From UBA6054 sp963975575 (GTDB lineage Bacteria; Planctomycetota; Phycisphaerae; Phycisphaerales; UBA1924), in assembly GCA_963975575.1 (NCBI GenBank), contig CAXBHL010000005.1:144869-208868 (forward strand): 64,000 bases of DNA, read 5' to 3'. How positions within the stretch are numbered: position 1 is the stretch's first letter; the number at the start of each line of letters is the position of its first letter. This document shows positions 52,894-62,018 of this stretch, piece after piece. The translations under genes and the position numbers were made by a program. The notes under the pieces are model-generated. The model saw only the letters and a list, made by a program, of their open reading frames with translations. It had not been told where the DNA came from and did not search any database.

Positions 52894-53058
52894 GGAGGCT
52901 CCCGGGTTGCAGGTGATACCGGCGTTGCCCGGCGGGATTGCAAAGATGAGGTCGGATTCACGCCGGGCTCATCGGCGGTGCACGCCGGGGATCATGATCG
53001 GGGGTGGAGGTCGCGGGCTGCCGCAACCCCGGACGCAACCCCCTGTGGAGGATCGATC

Positions 53059-53541
53059 ATGCGCCTGCCGACCAGCGCCGAACGCGTGCGTTTGAGCACG
53101 TCTGAGGATGTCAACAACGACATTGTCCGTCAGACCCGGGAGCGGATCGCGTACTACGAGAGCCACCCGGAGCAGATCCCGGAGCGGCTGGACGAGCTGG
53201 ACCGGGAGTGGGACACGGAGCGGATGCTCGAGGCCAACGCGGCCACGCTGGTCGTGATCGGGACGGTGCTGGGGGCGACGGTCAGCCGCAAGTGGCTTCT
53301 GCTCCCGGGCGTGGTCGGCGGGTTCCTGCTCCAGCACGGGGTGCAGGGGTGGTGCCCGCCGCTGCCGGTGCTGCGCCGGTTGGGCGTGCGGACACCTCAG
53401 GAGATCGAGGCGGAGCGGTACGCGCTCAAGTCGATCCGCGGCGACTTCCGGTCGGTGGAGGGCCCCGGCGGTCCGCGAGCCCAGGCCGCGGCGGAGGCCA
53501 CCGGGCGGCTCTCCTTCCAGGACGATCCGTACGACGACTGA
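53059..53541 (+). CDS. YgaP-like (DUF2892) membrane protein
   Basis: The 160-residue product. Residues 1-50 are soluble and charged (MRLPTSAERVRLSTSEDVNNDIVRQTRERIAYYESHP). Residues 53-115 (ERMLEANAATLVVIGTVLGATVSRKWLLLPGVVGGFLLQHGVQGWCPPLPVLRRLGVRT) match the YgaP-type two-helix domain, including the conserved GWCP. The C-terminal tail is soluble. A rhodanese domain, often found with this module, is absent. GGAGG precedes the ATG. Function unknown; such modules occur with sulfur-handling proteins. Confidence 0.82.
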   Translation: MRLPTSAERVRLSTSEDVNNDIVRQTRERIAYYESHPEQIPERLDELDREWDTERMLEANAATLVVIGTVLGATVSRKWLLLPGVVGGFLLQHGVQGWCPPLPVLRRLGVRTPQEIEAERYALKSIRGDFRSVEGPGGPRAQAAAEATGRLSFQDDPYDD

Positions 53542-53551
53542 TCCTCGGTGA

Positions 53552-53719
53552 GTACTGGTGCTGGGCTCGGGCGCGGGGGCCAACTGGTGGCAGTCGGCGA
53601 ACGGGCGGGCGTCGGCGGTGTTCGATGAGATCAGCTTCCGCGTGACGCGGGTGCCGTCGCCGGGCGCGATGGCGCTGCTGGGGCTTGGAGGGCTGATCGC
53701 GGCGCACCGGCGGCGTTGA
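53552..53719 (+). pseudogene. 3' remnant of a PEP-CTERM protein gene
   Basis: An in-frame stretch of about 54 codons reads LGSGAGANWWQSANGRA, then FDEISFRVTRVPSPGAMALLGLGGLIAAHRRR and stop. The end is a complete VPSP sorting signal with helix and arginine tail, but there is no start codon with ribosome-binding site, no signal peptide, and a stop codon directly upstream at 53549-53551. It looks like the tail of a deleted gene; the original terminator follows. Overlap with the end of the gene on the other strand is partial. Confidence 0.6.
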
Positions 53720-54509
53720 TCGCGCTGATCAGGACTGGAGAGGGGCCGCTCCGGGATGCACGGGGCGGCCTTTTTGTGCGCGGGTTCGGGTCGTGGGGGT
53801 CGCCGGCGTGCGTTGAGGCGTCGGTTGGGTCGGCGTGCGATCCATCCCCTTCCTTCCCGTCGGGCAGAGCCTGAGGTTCGTTGGAGTCGGTAGTGGAGGG
53901 TTCGTGTTGTTGGGCGTCGAAGCCATCCCCTCCCTTCCGGTCGGGCGGAGTCTGGGGTTGGTTGGCGTGGGTTGTGGGGGGTTCGTGTTGTTGTGTGTCG
54001 AAGCCATCCCCTCCCTTCCGGTCGGGGCTAGTTGGGTTGGGGGTGGGGTGGGGTTGGGTGAGGATGGCGAGGAGTTGTTTGATGGAGAGGCGGATCTCCT
54101 TGGTGTGGGTGGCGCTGGTGGGGGATTGGTCGGCGAGGGTGCAGAGGCGGTCGAGGGCCAGTTCGCGGGCGCGGGCCTCGATGGCGGGTTGCCGGGCCTG
54201 CTGGATGGCGCGGATGCGGGCGAGCGCGTCGATGAAGCGGGGCGTGGCCGCGATGGCCTGGAGCTGGTCGAGGCTGATGCGGTGCGCCCGGCAGAGGCCC
54301 AGGGGGGTGAAGACGGGGTTGTCCCAGTCCTCGAGCAGGTTCTGGGTGAGTTCGTCGAGGTCGGGGGCGTCGAGGTGGGCGATGGGGTCGGACGGGTCGC
54401 GGGGGGCCTCGGTCGGCGCGGACGGCGCGTGGTTGGGGCGGTGCCCGGGCTGGAGCTGGCGGAGGTCGTAGCGGGCGCGGTCGATGCGTTCGGCTTGGGT
54501 GGTGGTCAT
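53631..54509 (-). CDS. Hypothetical protein with internal repeats (terminase-small-subunit-like N terminus)
   Basis: The 292-residue product starts MTTTQAERIDRARYDLRQL. Residues about 60-160 are helical (LTQNLLEDWDNPVFTPLGLCRAHRISLDQLQAIAATPRF, ELALDRLCTLADQSPTSATHTKEIRLSIKQLLAIL), resembling HTH regions of phage small terminase-like proteins; the likeness is weak. From about 165 on the protein is built of 27-residue repeats starting PDRKGGDGFD, then a low-complexity basic tail that reads through the terminator and remnant on the opposite strand. The original C terminus was probably near residue 165, and the rest comes from repeat expansion. Function unknown. Confidence 0.5.
   Translation of the reverse strand: MTTTQAERIDRARYDLRQLQPGHRPNHAPSAPTEAPRDPSDPIAHLDAPDLDELTQNLLEDWDNPVFTPLGLCRAHRISLDQLQAIAATPRFIDALARIRAIQQARQPAIEARARELALDRLCTLADQSPTSATHTKEIRLSIKQLLAILTQPHPTPNPTSPDRKGGDGFDTQQHEPPTTHANQPQTPPDRKGGDGFDAQQHEPSTTDSNEPQALPDGKEGDGSHADPTDASTHAGDPHDPNPRTKRPPRASRSGPSPVLISAINAAGAPRSALQAPAAPSRPATAPASRGS
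53744..53775 (+). terminator. Terminator of the PEP-CTERM remnant
   Basis: Ten-pair stem GGCCGCTCCG-N7-CGGGGCGGCC (one T-G pair) followed by TTTTT. Confidence 0.75.
53842..54027. repeat. 81-bp tandem repeat (two copies and a partial third)
   Basis: Copies begin at 53842, 53923 and 54004, an exact 81-base period equal to 27 codons. The conserved core is CCATCCCCTCCCTTCCGG followed by GTTCGTGTTGTTG near the end of each unit. It lies inside the 3' part of the 292-codon gene and keeps its frame. Confidence 0.85.
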
Positions 54510-54696
54510 GGGGGCGAAGGTATCGCGCGGGCCCGGTTGTTCAAGGGGCTGGCGGGGGAGTTCCACGAAACAGCGCACGGGGGCGTACATCGGGGGCGAA
54601 TTGTGGGTGGGGGTGGCGGGGGGTGAACCTTGACGCGGGGGGCGCAGGGGTTCGCGGAGGGGGGAGGGGGCTGTGTTGGTTGGGGGGCGGGGAGAC

Positions 54697-54719
54697 CGGC
54701 CGCTTACGCGGCTCGGCTG
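54697..54719. repeat. Short palindromic repeat, copy A
   Basis: CCGGCCGCTTACGCGGCTCGG; its complement shares CGCGTAAGCGG with copy D2 near 62811. It is the most divergent member of the repeat family listed at 55185 and 62758. Confidence 0.45.
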
Positions 54720-54766
54720 GGATTAGGAAGAGGTAGATTTGGGAGGGCGGCCTAGAGGGGCGGGAG

Positions 54767-54808
54767 CCCTCACCCCGGCCCTCTCCCGCCGGGGGCGGGA
54801 GAGGGGGC
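54767..54808. repeat. REP-like hairpin (CCCTCACCCCGGCC type)
   Basis: CCCTCACCCCGGCC leads into the ten-pair stem CTCTCCCGCC-N3-GGCGGGAGAG (54781-54803). This is the well-known form of intergenic palindromes in GC-rich bacteria. A related element lies at 61002. Confidence 0.65.
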
Positions 54809-54817
54809 AGGAGGGGG

Positions 54818-55120
54818 TCAGTCGGGCTCGTAGGGGCCGATGGGGGACTGTTTCCAGTATTCGAGTTCGATGGTGGGGTTCGCGCCGGCGATGATCTGGG
54901 CGGGGTGGTCGTTGGACAGGTGGAAGATGTAGTCTTTGCCGTCGGGCGCGTAGTAGCTGAAGTAGAAGCCGGGGCCCTTGTGGCCGTCGGGGGACCAGCC
55001 GCCGCAGAAGTGGGGGTGCTGGTATTCGTCGTCGGAGTACACGAGGTCGTTGGCGGCGACATCGGCGGCGAGGGTGCGGCAGAGGGTGAGGAGTTCGGGG
55101 GTGATGGGGAGGGTGGGCAT
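54818..55120 (-). CDS. Small hypothetical protein
   Basis: The 100-residue product MPTLPITPELLTLCRTLAADVAANDLVYSD. It contains YQHPHFCGGWSPDGHKGPGFYFSYYAPDGKDYIFHL and an acidic end (YWKQSPIGPYEPD). The composition is that of a real soluble domain, with aromatic-rich strands. No family recognised. There is no clear ribosome-binding site; the frame continues open upstream to 55258 but through repeat sequence. The REP-like hairpin follows directly after its stop. Confidence 0.5.
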   Translation of the reverse strand: MPTLPITPELLTLCRTLAADVAANDLVYSDDEYQHPHFCGGWSPDGHKGPGFYFSYYAPDGKDYIFHLSNDHPAQIIAGANPTIELEYWKQSPIGPYEPD

Positions 55121-55184
55121 CGTGGATGGACGCGAAGTGGGCCGGGGAGGTCGCGAGTAATAGATGGGGTGCGGGTGAGGAGAG

Positions 55185-55217
55185 GCCTGCTTAAGCTGCG
55201 TAAACAGGGCACCCGGC
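55185..55217. repeat. Short palindromic repeat, copy B
   Basis: GCCTGCTTAAGC-TGCG-TAAACAGGGC followed by ACCCGGC. It shares GGCTTAAGCT/GCTTAAGCT and CAGGGCACCCGGC with copy D1 at 62758. It lies 25 bases beyond the stop of the ApeA-like gene, at the edge of the AT-richer island. Confidence 0.7.
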
Positions 55218-55241
55218 AGTCGCAGGTTGTTCTCGGAATCT

Positions 55242-56654
55242 TCAGGCCGTTTCAACAACTAGGGCCGGACAATGCCTCAGCGCGAGGCGAAACGTCGGCG
55301 AGTTTTTCAGAGAAGCATCGACAGCATTCTCGCTGAACCCCAGATGACGAAGCATCGCCGCTCGTAGAATGCCTCTAACAACTTCTGTCAAACCGTGAAG
55401 GTTTAGATTAAGCGTTGCCGTTCTACTAGGCAGAGCTGTCCGGTGAGCATAAAAGTTGCGATAGTCCACTATAGTCCGCAACAAAATTGTCTCATCAATA
55501 CCAATCCAAGATCTGGAAATGTCAGGAAGCTGGAGTATCAAACTGCGAAATCTATTCTTAAAGCTAGGTTCAGCAAGATGAGATGCAAGACCAAGCATGA
55601 CATCGCGAGCTTCATTATCAAGATCTTCTAGATCTAGGAAATTCCGAAGTCTCTGGCGGAGATCATTTGCTTTCTGTCGATCCATTCTGACTTCTTCTGG
55701 AAACGCTCCACGGTGAAAGCCCTCTAGGGCCAAAATTACCGATAAAAACCTGAACTCACTGTCCATGATTCCGAGCTTCTCTTTCGCTAGCAGCATTTCG
55801 CTCGATGGAATGTATACATCAGAACTCAAAGTCCACTTTATCCAAGCATCTGGAATCGCGTTTTTCACCGCAGAGAAGACAAGGCATCGATTTCGTGCGT
55901 AGTCAGAGGATCGATGAAGATTATTGGCAAGCAACATATGCAATCCATTTCCATCATCAGGATTCCCAGTTGCGATAGATTTTATGGGAAACACGCATCC
56001 AGAAACCGTCGCGAGAAAAAGCTGGACAGAGTGAATCTCGCGAACAAGATCTTCGGCAGTTAGCAAATCTTGCAACGTGATGGTGACCAATTGGTGACTG
56101 GTCCGAGTAAGTTGTCGTCTCGTAGTACTTCCGCTTACTACTGTACGTGTGCAAAAAGAGCGGCGGCTTCTTGTGCACGAAAATCCAAACTGATAATTGT
56201 CGTGCACAATCTCGTCGACTTCTAGTCGCCCACCGAGCTCAGTATCGGACTTGTAGGGGTAAAGAGTAAATGCGTTGGTGCCAATCCATTCTTCCAAGCC
56301 GTCGAACTCCAGCGAAGAATGACTCGCAAATCGACCTGCCGCGGGATGAGATAGATTTCCAATAATGGCGAATGATGCCGAGATTGTGAACTGAGAGCTT
56401 GAGCTTCCCCATGTCAATTGACTGGCTGAAGCATGAGCCATGACAAAAGTAGTTCCGTCTTCGAACTGGCAATGTAGTTCATCGCACTCCCATGTCATAC
56501 CAATCGACGTTCGTTCTCTAGAGGAAAAGCAAAATTTTACGCCTTTATCTGGAGTAAATGAAAACTCGCCAGGCACAAGTTCCCCATTTATGCTCGCTAC
56601 CGCTGGAAAGGTATAATTTTCATCTAGTCGCCAAGTGTCCGGGGTTTTGCTCAT
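55242..56654 (-). CDS. ApeA-like HEPN-domain protein (candidate anti-phage abortive-infection protein)
   Basis: The 470-residue protein. The first 200 residues are beta-rich and open with WRLDENYTFPAVASINGELVPGEFSFTPDKGVKFCF, resembling the ApeA N-terminal domain. The C-terminal half is helical (EFRFLSVILALEGFHRG, DLRQRLRNFLDLEDLDNEARDVML). It contains DYRNFYAHRT with the HEPN ribonuclease motif R-x4-H at Arg399 and His404. ApeA is a single-gene anti-phage system of this architecture; activity here is inferred. Base composition is lower (28 of 60 G+C in one counted line) and codon use is mixed, unlike the flanks, indicating transfer. A perfect palindrome lies about 50 bases before the start. 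Neighbours are metabolic, so this is a lone insert. Confidence 0.7.
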   Translation of the reverse strand: MSKTPDTWRLDENYTFPAVASINGELVPGEFSFTPDKGVKFCFSSRERTSIGMTWECDELHCQFEDGTTFVMAHASASQLTWGSSSSQFTISASFAIIGNLSHPAAGRFASHSSLEFDGLEEWIGTNAFTLYPYKSDTELGGRLEVDEIVHDNYQFGFSCTRSRRSFCTRTVVSGSTTRRQLTRTSHQLVTITLQDLLTAEDLVREIHSVQLFLATVSGCVFPIKSIATGNPDDGNGLHMLLANNLHRSSDYARNRCLVFSAVKNAIPDAWIKWTLSSDVYIPSSEMLLAKEKLGIMDSEFRFLSVILALEGFHRGAFPEEVRMDRQKANDLRQRLRNFLDLEDLDNEARDVMLGLASHLAEPSFKNRFRSLILQLPDISRSWIGIDETILLRTIVDYRNFYAHRTALPSRTATLNLNLHGLTEVVRGILRAAMLRHLGFSENAVDASLKNSPTFRLALRHCPALVVETA

Positions 56655-56703
56655 TGGAACTAGCTCGCATGCGTCAGCAGATTTGACAGTACGACATAAT
56701 TCG

Positions 56704-56715
56704 CTGAATATTCAG
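56704..56715. promoter_or_regulatory. Palindrome upstream of the ApeA-like gene
   Basis: CTGAATATTCAG, a perfect 12-base palindrome, 50 bases upstream of the start within an AT-rich leader that also holds several TATA-like hexamers (such as AATTATAC near 56757 on the minus strand). It could be a repressor site. Confidence 0.35.
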
Positions 56716-56783
56716 GACCAGCATTGCCAGCTGAATTTTAATTGTTTAGTGCTTTGTATAATTCTTAGTAGTGCTAACGACTG

Positions 56784-58502
<1,719 letters not shown>

Positions 58503-58657
58503 GGCTTGGTCCTCCCTCGCTGAGTCGGGCCGCCCGGGCCGAGATGGGGACCGGGCGGGGAACGGATGGTGTGGCAGTAGTTTAGGGGTTCGGCGGGGCC
58601 GGGGGGAGGGATTTCGGGCGGGTTGGGCCGGACCGGTTGGGGCTGGGTCCGGCTGGA

Positions 58658-59236
58658 TCAGGGGGCGGGCTCGACGCCGCGGAGGGTGGAGCCGGTTTCG
58701 GTGTCGGGTGCCGGTTGGCCGGAGACGGGGATGGCGGAGAAGGAGCCGTCGGATTCGAGGATGACGGCCAGGAGGTCGGCGCGGTCGGCGATGCCTCGGT
58801 CGCGGGCGGCGGCGAGGACTTCCTCTTCCGTCACACGGGCGCGGCGCATGGCGTCGTGGAGGAACTGGCCGCGGTGGAGGACGAGGCGGGGCGAAGCGGT
58901 GATGGCGCGGCGGGCCCAGGGCCAGCGGACGCTGGTCCAGGTGACGGCGAACTGCAGGCCGATGAGCACGACGAAGCCGAGCACGCCCTCGGCCAGGGCG
59001 ATCTGCTTGTTGAGCAGGACGGACGAGAGCGTCGAGCCGAGGGCGATGGTGACGATGAAGTCGAAGGCGTTCATCTTCGAGAGCGTGCGGCTGCCGGTGA
59101 TGCGCAGGAGCAGCACGATGGCGGCGTAGGCGAGCACGCCGACGACCAGGACGCGGAGCAGGGGCTCGTGGCCGTGGTAGAAGGGGTTGTCGGGGGTGAT
59201 CTGGGCGAGGGTGAAGTGATGCGAGGGGGCGTTCAT
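58658..59236 (-). CDS. DUF421 (YetF-like) membrane protein
   Basis: The 192-residue product has three N-terminal hydrophobic helices (LLRVLVVGVLAYAAIVLLLRITG, AFDFIVTIALGSTLSSVLL, EGVLGFVVLIGLQFAVTW) with the family motif RTLSKMNAFDFIVTIALGS. The soluble DUF421 domain follows (PRLVLHRGQFLHDAMRRARVTEEEVLAAARDRGIADRADLLAVILESDGSFS). All family traits are present; function unknown. Its ATG overlaps the stop of the upstream membrane gene by four bases (ATGA), so they are translationally coupled. Confidence 0.9.
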   Translation of the reverse strand: MNAPSHHFTLAQITPDNPFYHGHEPLLRVLVVGVLAYAAIVLLLRITGSRTLSKMNAFDFIVTIALGSTLSSVLLNKQIALAEGVLGFVVLIGLQFAVTWTSVRWPWARRAITASPRLVLHRGQFLHDAMRRARVTEEEVLAAARDRGIADRADLLAVILESDGSFSAIPVSGQPAPDTETGSTLRGVEPAP

Positions 59237-60552
59237 GGGATCTCCTCCGATGCATCGTTGGGCGCGGGCGGGGGGAGCGGGGCGTCCGCATCGGGAGGGA
59301 TATCGAGGTGATCGCGGAGCCGGGCGGCGAGGATTTCCATGGCCGCCCGATCCTCGGGGGTGAGGCGCGCGAGGTGGTTCGCGACGAACCGGAGTTGATC
59401 GAGGTCGTGCTCGGTCAGGTCGGAGAAGCCCGCGCGGCGCTCGAACTCGGGGGGGTATGCGCGGTTGATCGCGTCGAGGGCGTCCGCCCAGGAGCTGGAG
59501 AACGGCATGAAGCGCCGCATCAGCTGGCGATCGATTTTGTCGGCGTACGCCGCGGCTACCCATTCAGCGGTGGGCTGGGTGTCGATGACTTCGCGAACGG
59601 CGTCGAGGTCGGGGGTCTCCTCGCGGTATCCGAGGCGCGGGGGGAGTTCCCAGCGGCGGGGGTAGAAGGATTCGGGGTGTTTGGAGAGTTCGGCGAGGGC
59701 GGCGGGGGTGTCGCCGGACGCGAAGAGTTGGTCAACTCGGTGGCGCCGGGCCTGTTCGGGCTGGGCGATGATGAGGGGGGCGATCCAGATCAGCACGGAT
59801 GCGGCGAGGAGTGGATTCCAGTCGCGGGCCGGGATGGGCGCGGCGTCGAAGCGGGGCGGTGCGGGGGTGAGCGAGGACACGGCCGCGATCGCCCCGAGGA
59901 TCCACACCGGTGCGGAGAGGACCGTGAGGAACTGCATGAGGAAGGCGGTGCTCGCGAGAAGCGCGTCCCGCTCGGTGTGCTGCATGCCGCCCATGAAGTC
60001 CATGACCGGGACGGGAATGAACGCGAAGACCGCGAAGGCGACGGCGTCGGAGAAGAGCATCACGATGAAGAACATCGGGATGGTGCGGGATCCGGTGAGC
60101 ACGGCGGCGACTTTGGTGATCAGCAGAACGCGCCATGCGGCCACGAGGGCGAGGGTCCAGAGGTTGGCCATGACCGCATCGCCCGGGGAAAGGAATCGCT
60201 CGTAGGGGATGGCGTAGAGCCATGCGAGCGGGGCGGTCATCCAGAAGCAGGTCATGAACCGGCGGTAGGACTCGGCGAGTCCGGGTCCGTCGGTGGCGCC
60301 GCGCCGGAAGGTCGCGAGCCGGACCAGAAGGAAGAGGACCGTGCCGGTGACGGCCGAGGCGCCGAGCGGCCTGAGGGCGTGCCAGGGCTCGGCGAGGAGG
60401 TACTCCCCGTCGTACTCGCGGGCGATGCCGGCGGTGAGAACGAAGACGAACGACGCGACGGTCGCCGAGCGGGAGACCGCGATGCGCTCGATGGCGTCGC
60501 GGCGGCCGATGAGGAAGCTGGCGAGGGTGCGTGCGGGGCTCGCGTTTGTCAT
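59233..60552 (-). CDS. Large membrane protein of unknown function
   Basis: The 439-residue product has about seven hydrophobic segments between residues 25 and 270 (TVASFVFVLTAGIARE, SAVTGTVLFLLVRLATF, TIPMFFIVMLFSDAVAFAVFAFIPVPVMDFMGG, LLAASVLIWIAPLIIAQ). A soluble C-terminal domain of about 165 residues (QLFASGDTPAALAELSKHPESFYPRRWELPP, ending acidic) is helical. No family recognised. It is coupled to the DUF421 gene by an ATGA overlap, suggesting a joint envelope function. The start MTNASPARTLASFLIGRRDA is the first ATG of the frame. Confidence 0.75.
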   Translation of the reverse strand: MTNASPARTLASFLIGRRDAIERIAVSRSATVASFVFVLTAGIAREYDGEYLLAEPWHALRPLGASAVTGTVLFLLVRLATFRRGATDGPGLAESYRRFMTCFWMTAPLAWLYAIPYERFLSPGDAVMANLWTLALVAAWRVLLITKVAAVLTGSRTIPMFFIVMLFSDAVAFAVFAFIPVPVMDFMGGMQHTERDALLASTAFLMQFLTVLSAPVWILGAIAAVSSLTPAPPRFDAAPIPARDWNPLLAASVLIWIAPLIIAQPEQARRHRVDQLFASGDTPAALAELSKHPESFYPRRWELPPRLGYREETPDLDAVREVIDTQPTAEWVAAAYADKIDRQLMRRFMPFSSSWADALDAINRAYPPEFERRAGFSDLTEHDLDQLRFVANHLARLTPEDRAAMEILAARLRDHLDIPPDADAPLPPPAPNDASEEIP

Positions 60553-60607
60553 GCTGCGGAGGATACGGGAAAGTTCCGCAACGGTTCCCGCGGGGCGTGC
60601 GGATGGC

Positions 60608-61846
60608 TCAGCGGTTCGAACCGGCGTAGAGCTCGAAGGTGAGCAGGCGGCACTCGATGGGGCCGTTCATGAAGGGGCGTTTGCGGGCGGGTTTGAGGCC
60701 GATGCACTTGGCGAGCTGGGGGCTGCCGGTGAAGACGTGGCCGGTCCAGCCGGGGCAGGACTGCTTGAAGAAGTCGCCGATGGCGGCGTAGGTGGCTTCG
60801 AGTTCGGTTGCGTCGCCCATGCGCTCGCCGTACTCGGGGTTGAGGATGATGTGGCCGGGGGCGCGGGGGATGGGGGTCTGGCGGAAGTCGCACTCGATGA
60901 ACTTGATGAGGTGCTCCACGCCGGCGGCCTGGGCGTTCTTGCGGGCGGCGTGGAGGGCGAGGGGGTCGTGGTCGGTGGCGATGATGGGGTGGGCCGGAAG
61001 ACCCCTCGCGCTGGCCCTGTCCCCGCCTTGCGGGGCGAGGGAGGCGGGGACGGCGCCTTCGGACTTCACGCGGGCGCGGGTGGATTGCCAGAGGTCGTTG
61101 ATGTCCCAGTTGGTCTTGGTGATGGCGTAGTCGGGGCGGAGCAGGCCGGGGGCGCGGTTGGTGGCGATGAGGGCGGCCTCGATGGCGATGGTGCCCGAGC
61201 CGCACATGGGGTTCACCAGCGGCGTGGAGCCGTCGTAACCGGCGGCGAGGAGCGTGGCGGCGGCGAGGGTCTCGCGCATGGGGGCGGCGCCCGGGAGGTG
61301 GCGGTAGCCGCGGTTGGACAGGGACTGGGCGTTGATGTTCAGGAACAGGGCGGCGCGGTCGTCTTTCCAGTAGAGGCTCAGGACGATGCCGCGGCGTTCG
61401 GGGCCGGCGTCGGGGCGGGCGCCGGTCTTCTTGACCATGCGGTCGCAGATGGCGTCCTTGACGACGAGGGCGGGGTACATCTGGTTGTCGATGGTGGGGG
61501 TGTCGGTGGCGGCGCGGATGGTCAGGTAGGCGTCGGGGTGGGGCGGGGGGTGGAAGAGGTCTTCCCAGGGGTAGGCCGCGACTTCCTTGTAGAGGGCCTT
61601 GGGGGAGGGGCAGCGGAAGCGGGCGAGCTGCCACATGACCTGGGTGGCGGTGCGGAGGCGCAGGGCGAGTTCCATGGCCTGCTCGAGGGTGGCGCCGACC
61701 TGGAGGTAGGTGGCGTGCTCTTCCTGGAACTCCTGGCCTTCGCCGCCCCAGCCGAGGGATTCGAGCTCGGCCCGGAGGACCGGGGCGGAGTGGGTGGCGC
61801 AGGCGATGCGGGTGGATGAGCGTTTGGTGGGGGGAGGGGTGGGCAC
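60608..61846 (-). CDS. THUMP-domain RNA methyltransferase (RlmL/YpsC-like)
   Basis: The 412-residue protein modifies 23S rRNA guanine N2 by family analogy. The N-terminal ferredoxin-like and THUMP domains (about 10-160) are followed by NINAQSLSNRGYRHLPGAAPMRETLAAATLL, the SAM-site motifs VNPMCGSGTIAIEAALIA and IIATDHDPLALHAARKNAQAAG, and catalytic motif HIILNPEYGERM (NPxYG). Between TRARVKSEGAVPA and AHPIIATDHD an extra segment of about 15 residues is encoded by a REP-like hairpin at 61002-61053, inserted in frame. The start MPTPPPTKRSSTR is the only plausible one. The enzyme is otherwise complete. Confidence 0.88.
   Translation of the reverse strand: MPTPPPTKRSSTRIACATHSAPVLRAELESLGWGGEGQEFQEEHATYLQVGATLEQAMELALRLRTATQVMWQLARFRCPSPKALYKEVAAYPWEDLFHPPPHPDAYLTIRAATDTPTIDNQMYPALVVKDAICDRMVKKTGARPDAGPERRGIVLSLYWKDDRAALFLNINAQSLSNRGYRHLPGAAPMRETLAAATLLAAGYDGSTPLVNPMCGSGTIAIEAALIATNRAPGLLRPDYAITKTNWDINDLWQSTRARVKSEGAVPASLAPQGGDRASARGLPAHPIIATDHDPLALHAARKNAQAAGVEHLIKFIECDFRQTPIPRAPGHIILNPEYGERMGDATELEATYAAIGDFFKQSCPGWTGHVFTGSPQLAKCIGLKPARKRPFMNGPIECRLLTFELYAGSNR
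61002..61053. repeat. REP-like palindrome inside the RNA methyltransferase gene
   Basis: Nested hairpin: outer arms CCCTCG (61003-61008) and CGAGGG (61036-61041), inner stem CCCCGC-CTT-GCGGGG (61021-61035), then GGCGGGGACGG. It is related in form to the element at 54767 (CCCTC...GGCCCT). Translation gives LAPQGGDRASARGLP, a variable loop of the protein. Confidence 0.65.
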
Positions 61847-62018
61847 GGGGGAGGGTAGGAAGAGAGACGGAGAGACTCAGAGACGAAGAGACGGAGTGGG
61901 GAAGGGGGAGAGGCGGATGAAGGCGAAATCACTCGGGGGATGGGCGGGGTGGGTGTAGTGTGGGGGTTGTGGGCGGCCGGGATGGTCCGGTCGGCGGGGG
62001 CGGGGTGAGGAGGTTGGG
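61847..62018. other. Intergenic region
   Basis: Purine-rich stretch with repeated AGAGACGGAG (61862-61892 region), then G-rich sequence leading to a ribosome-binding site at 62007-62013. No other gene. Confidence 0.5.

Larger units (their letters stand above)
54510..54817. other. Gene-free region rich in repeats
   Basis: About 300 bases between two minus-strand genes. It contains G-rich tracts, a palindromic repeat of the A-D family at 54697-54719 and a REP-like hairpin at 54767-54808. No gene or promoter was recognised. Confidence 0.6.

Noticed and set aside
53842..54027. CRISPR array
   Set aside because: Period 81 bases with similarity across the whole unit and in-frame coding; no short direct repeats with unique spacers and no cas genes.
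54541..55212. A 223-codon minus-strand frame overlapping the 100-residue gene
   Set aside because: Pro/Ser/Thr low-complexity product that runs through the REP-like hairpin; the 54818-55120 frame has a protein-like composition.
55443..55631. A 62-codon plus-strand frame inside the ApeA-like gene
   Set aside because: Antisense within a convincing gene, no ribosome-binding site.
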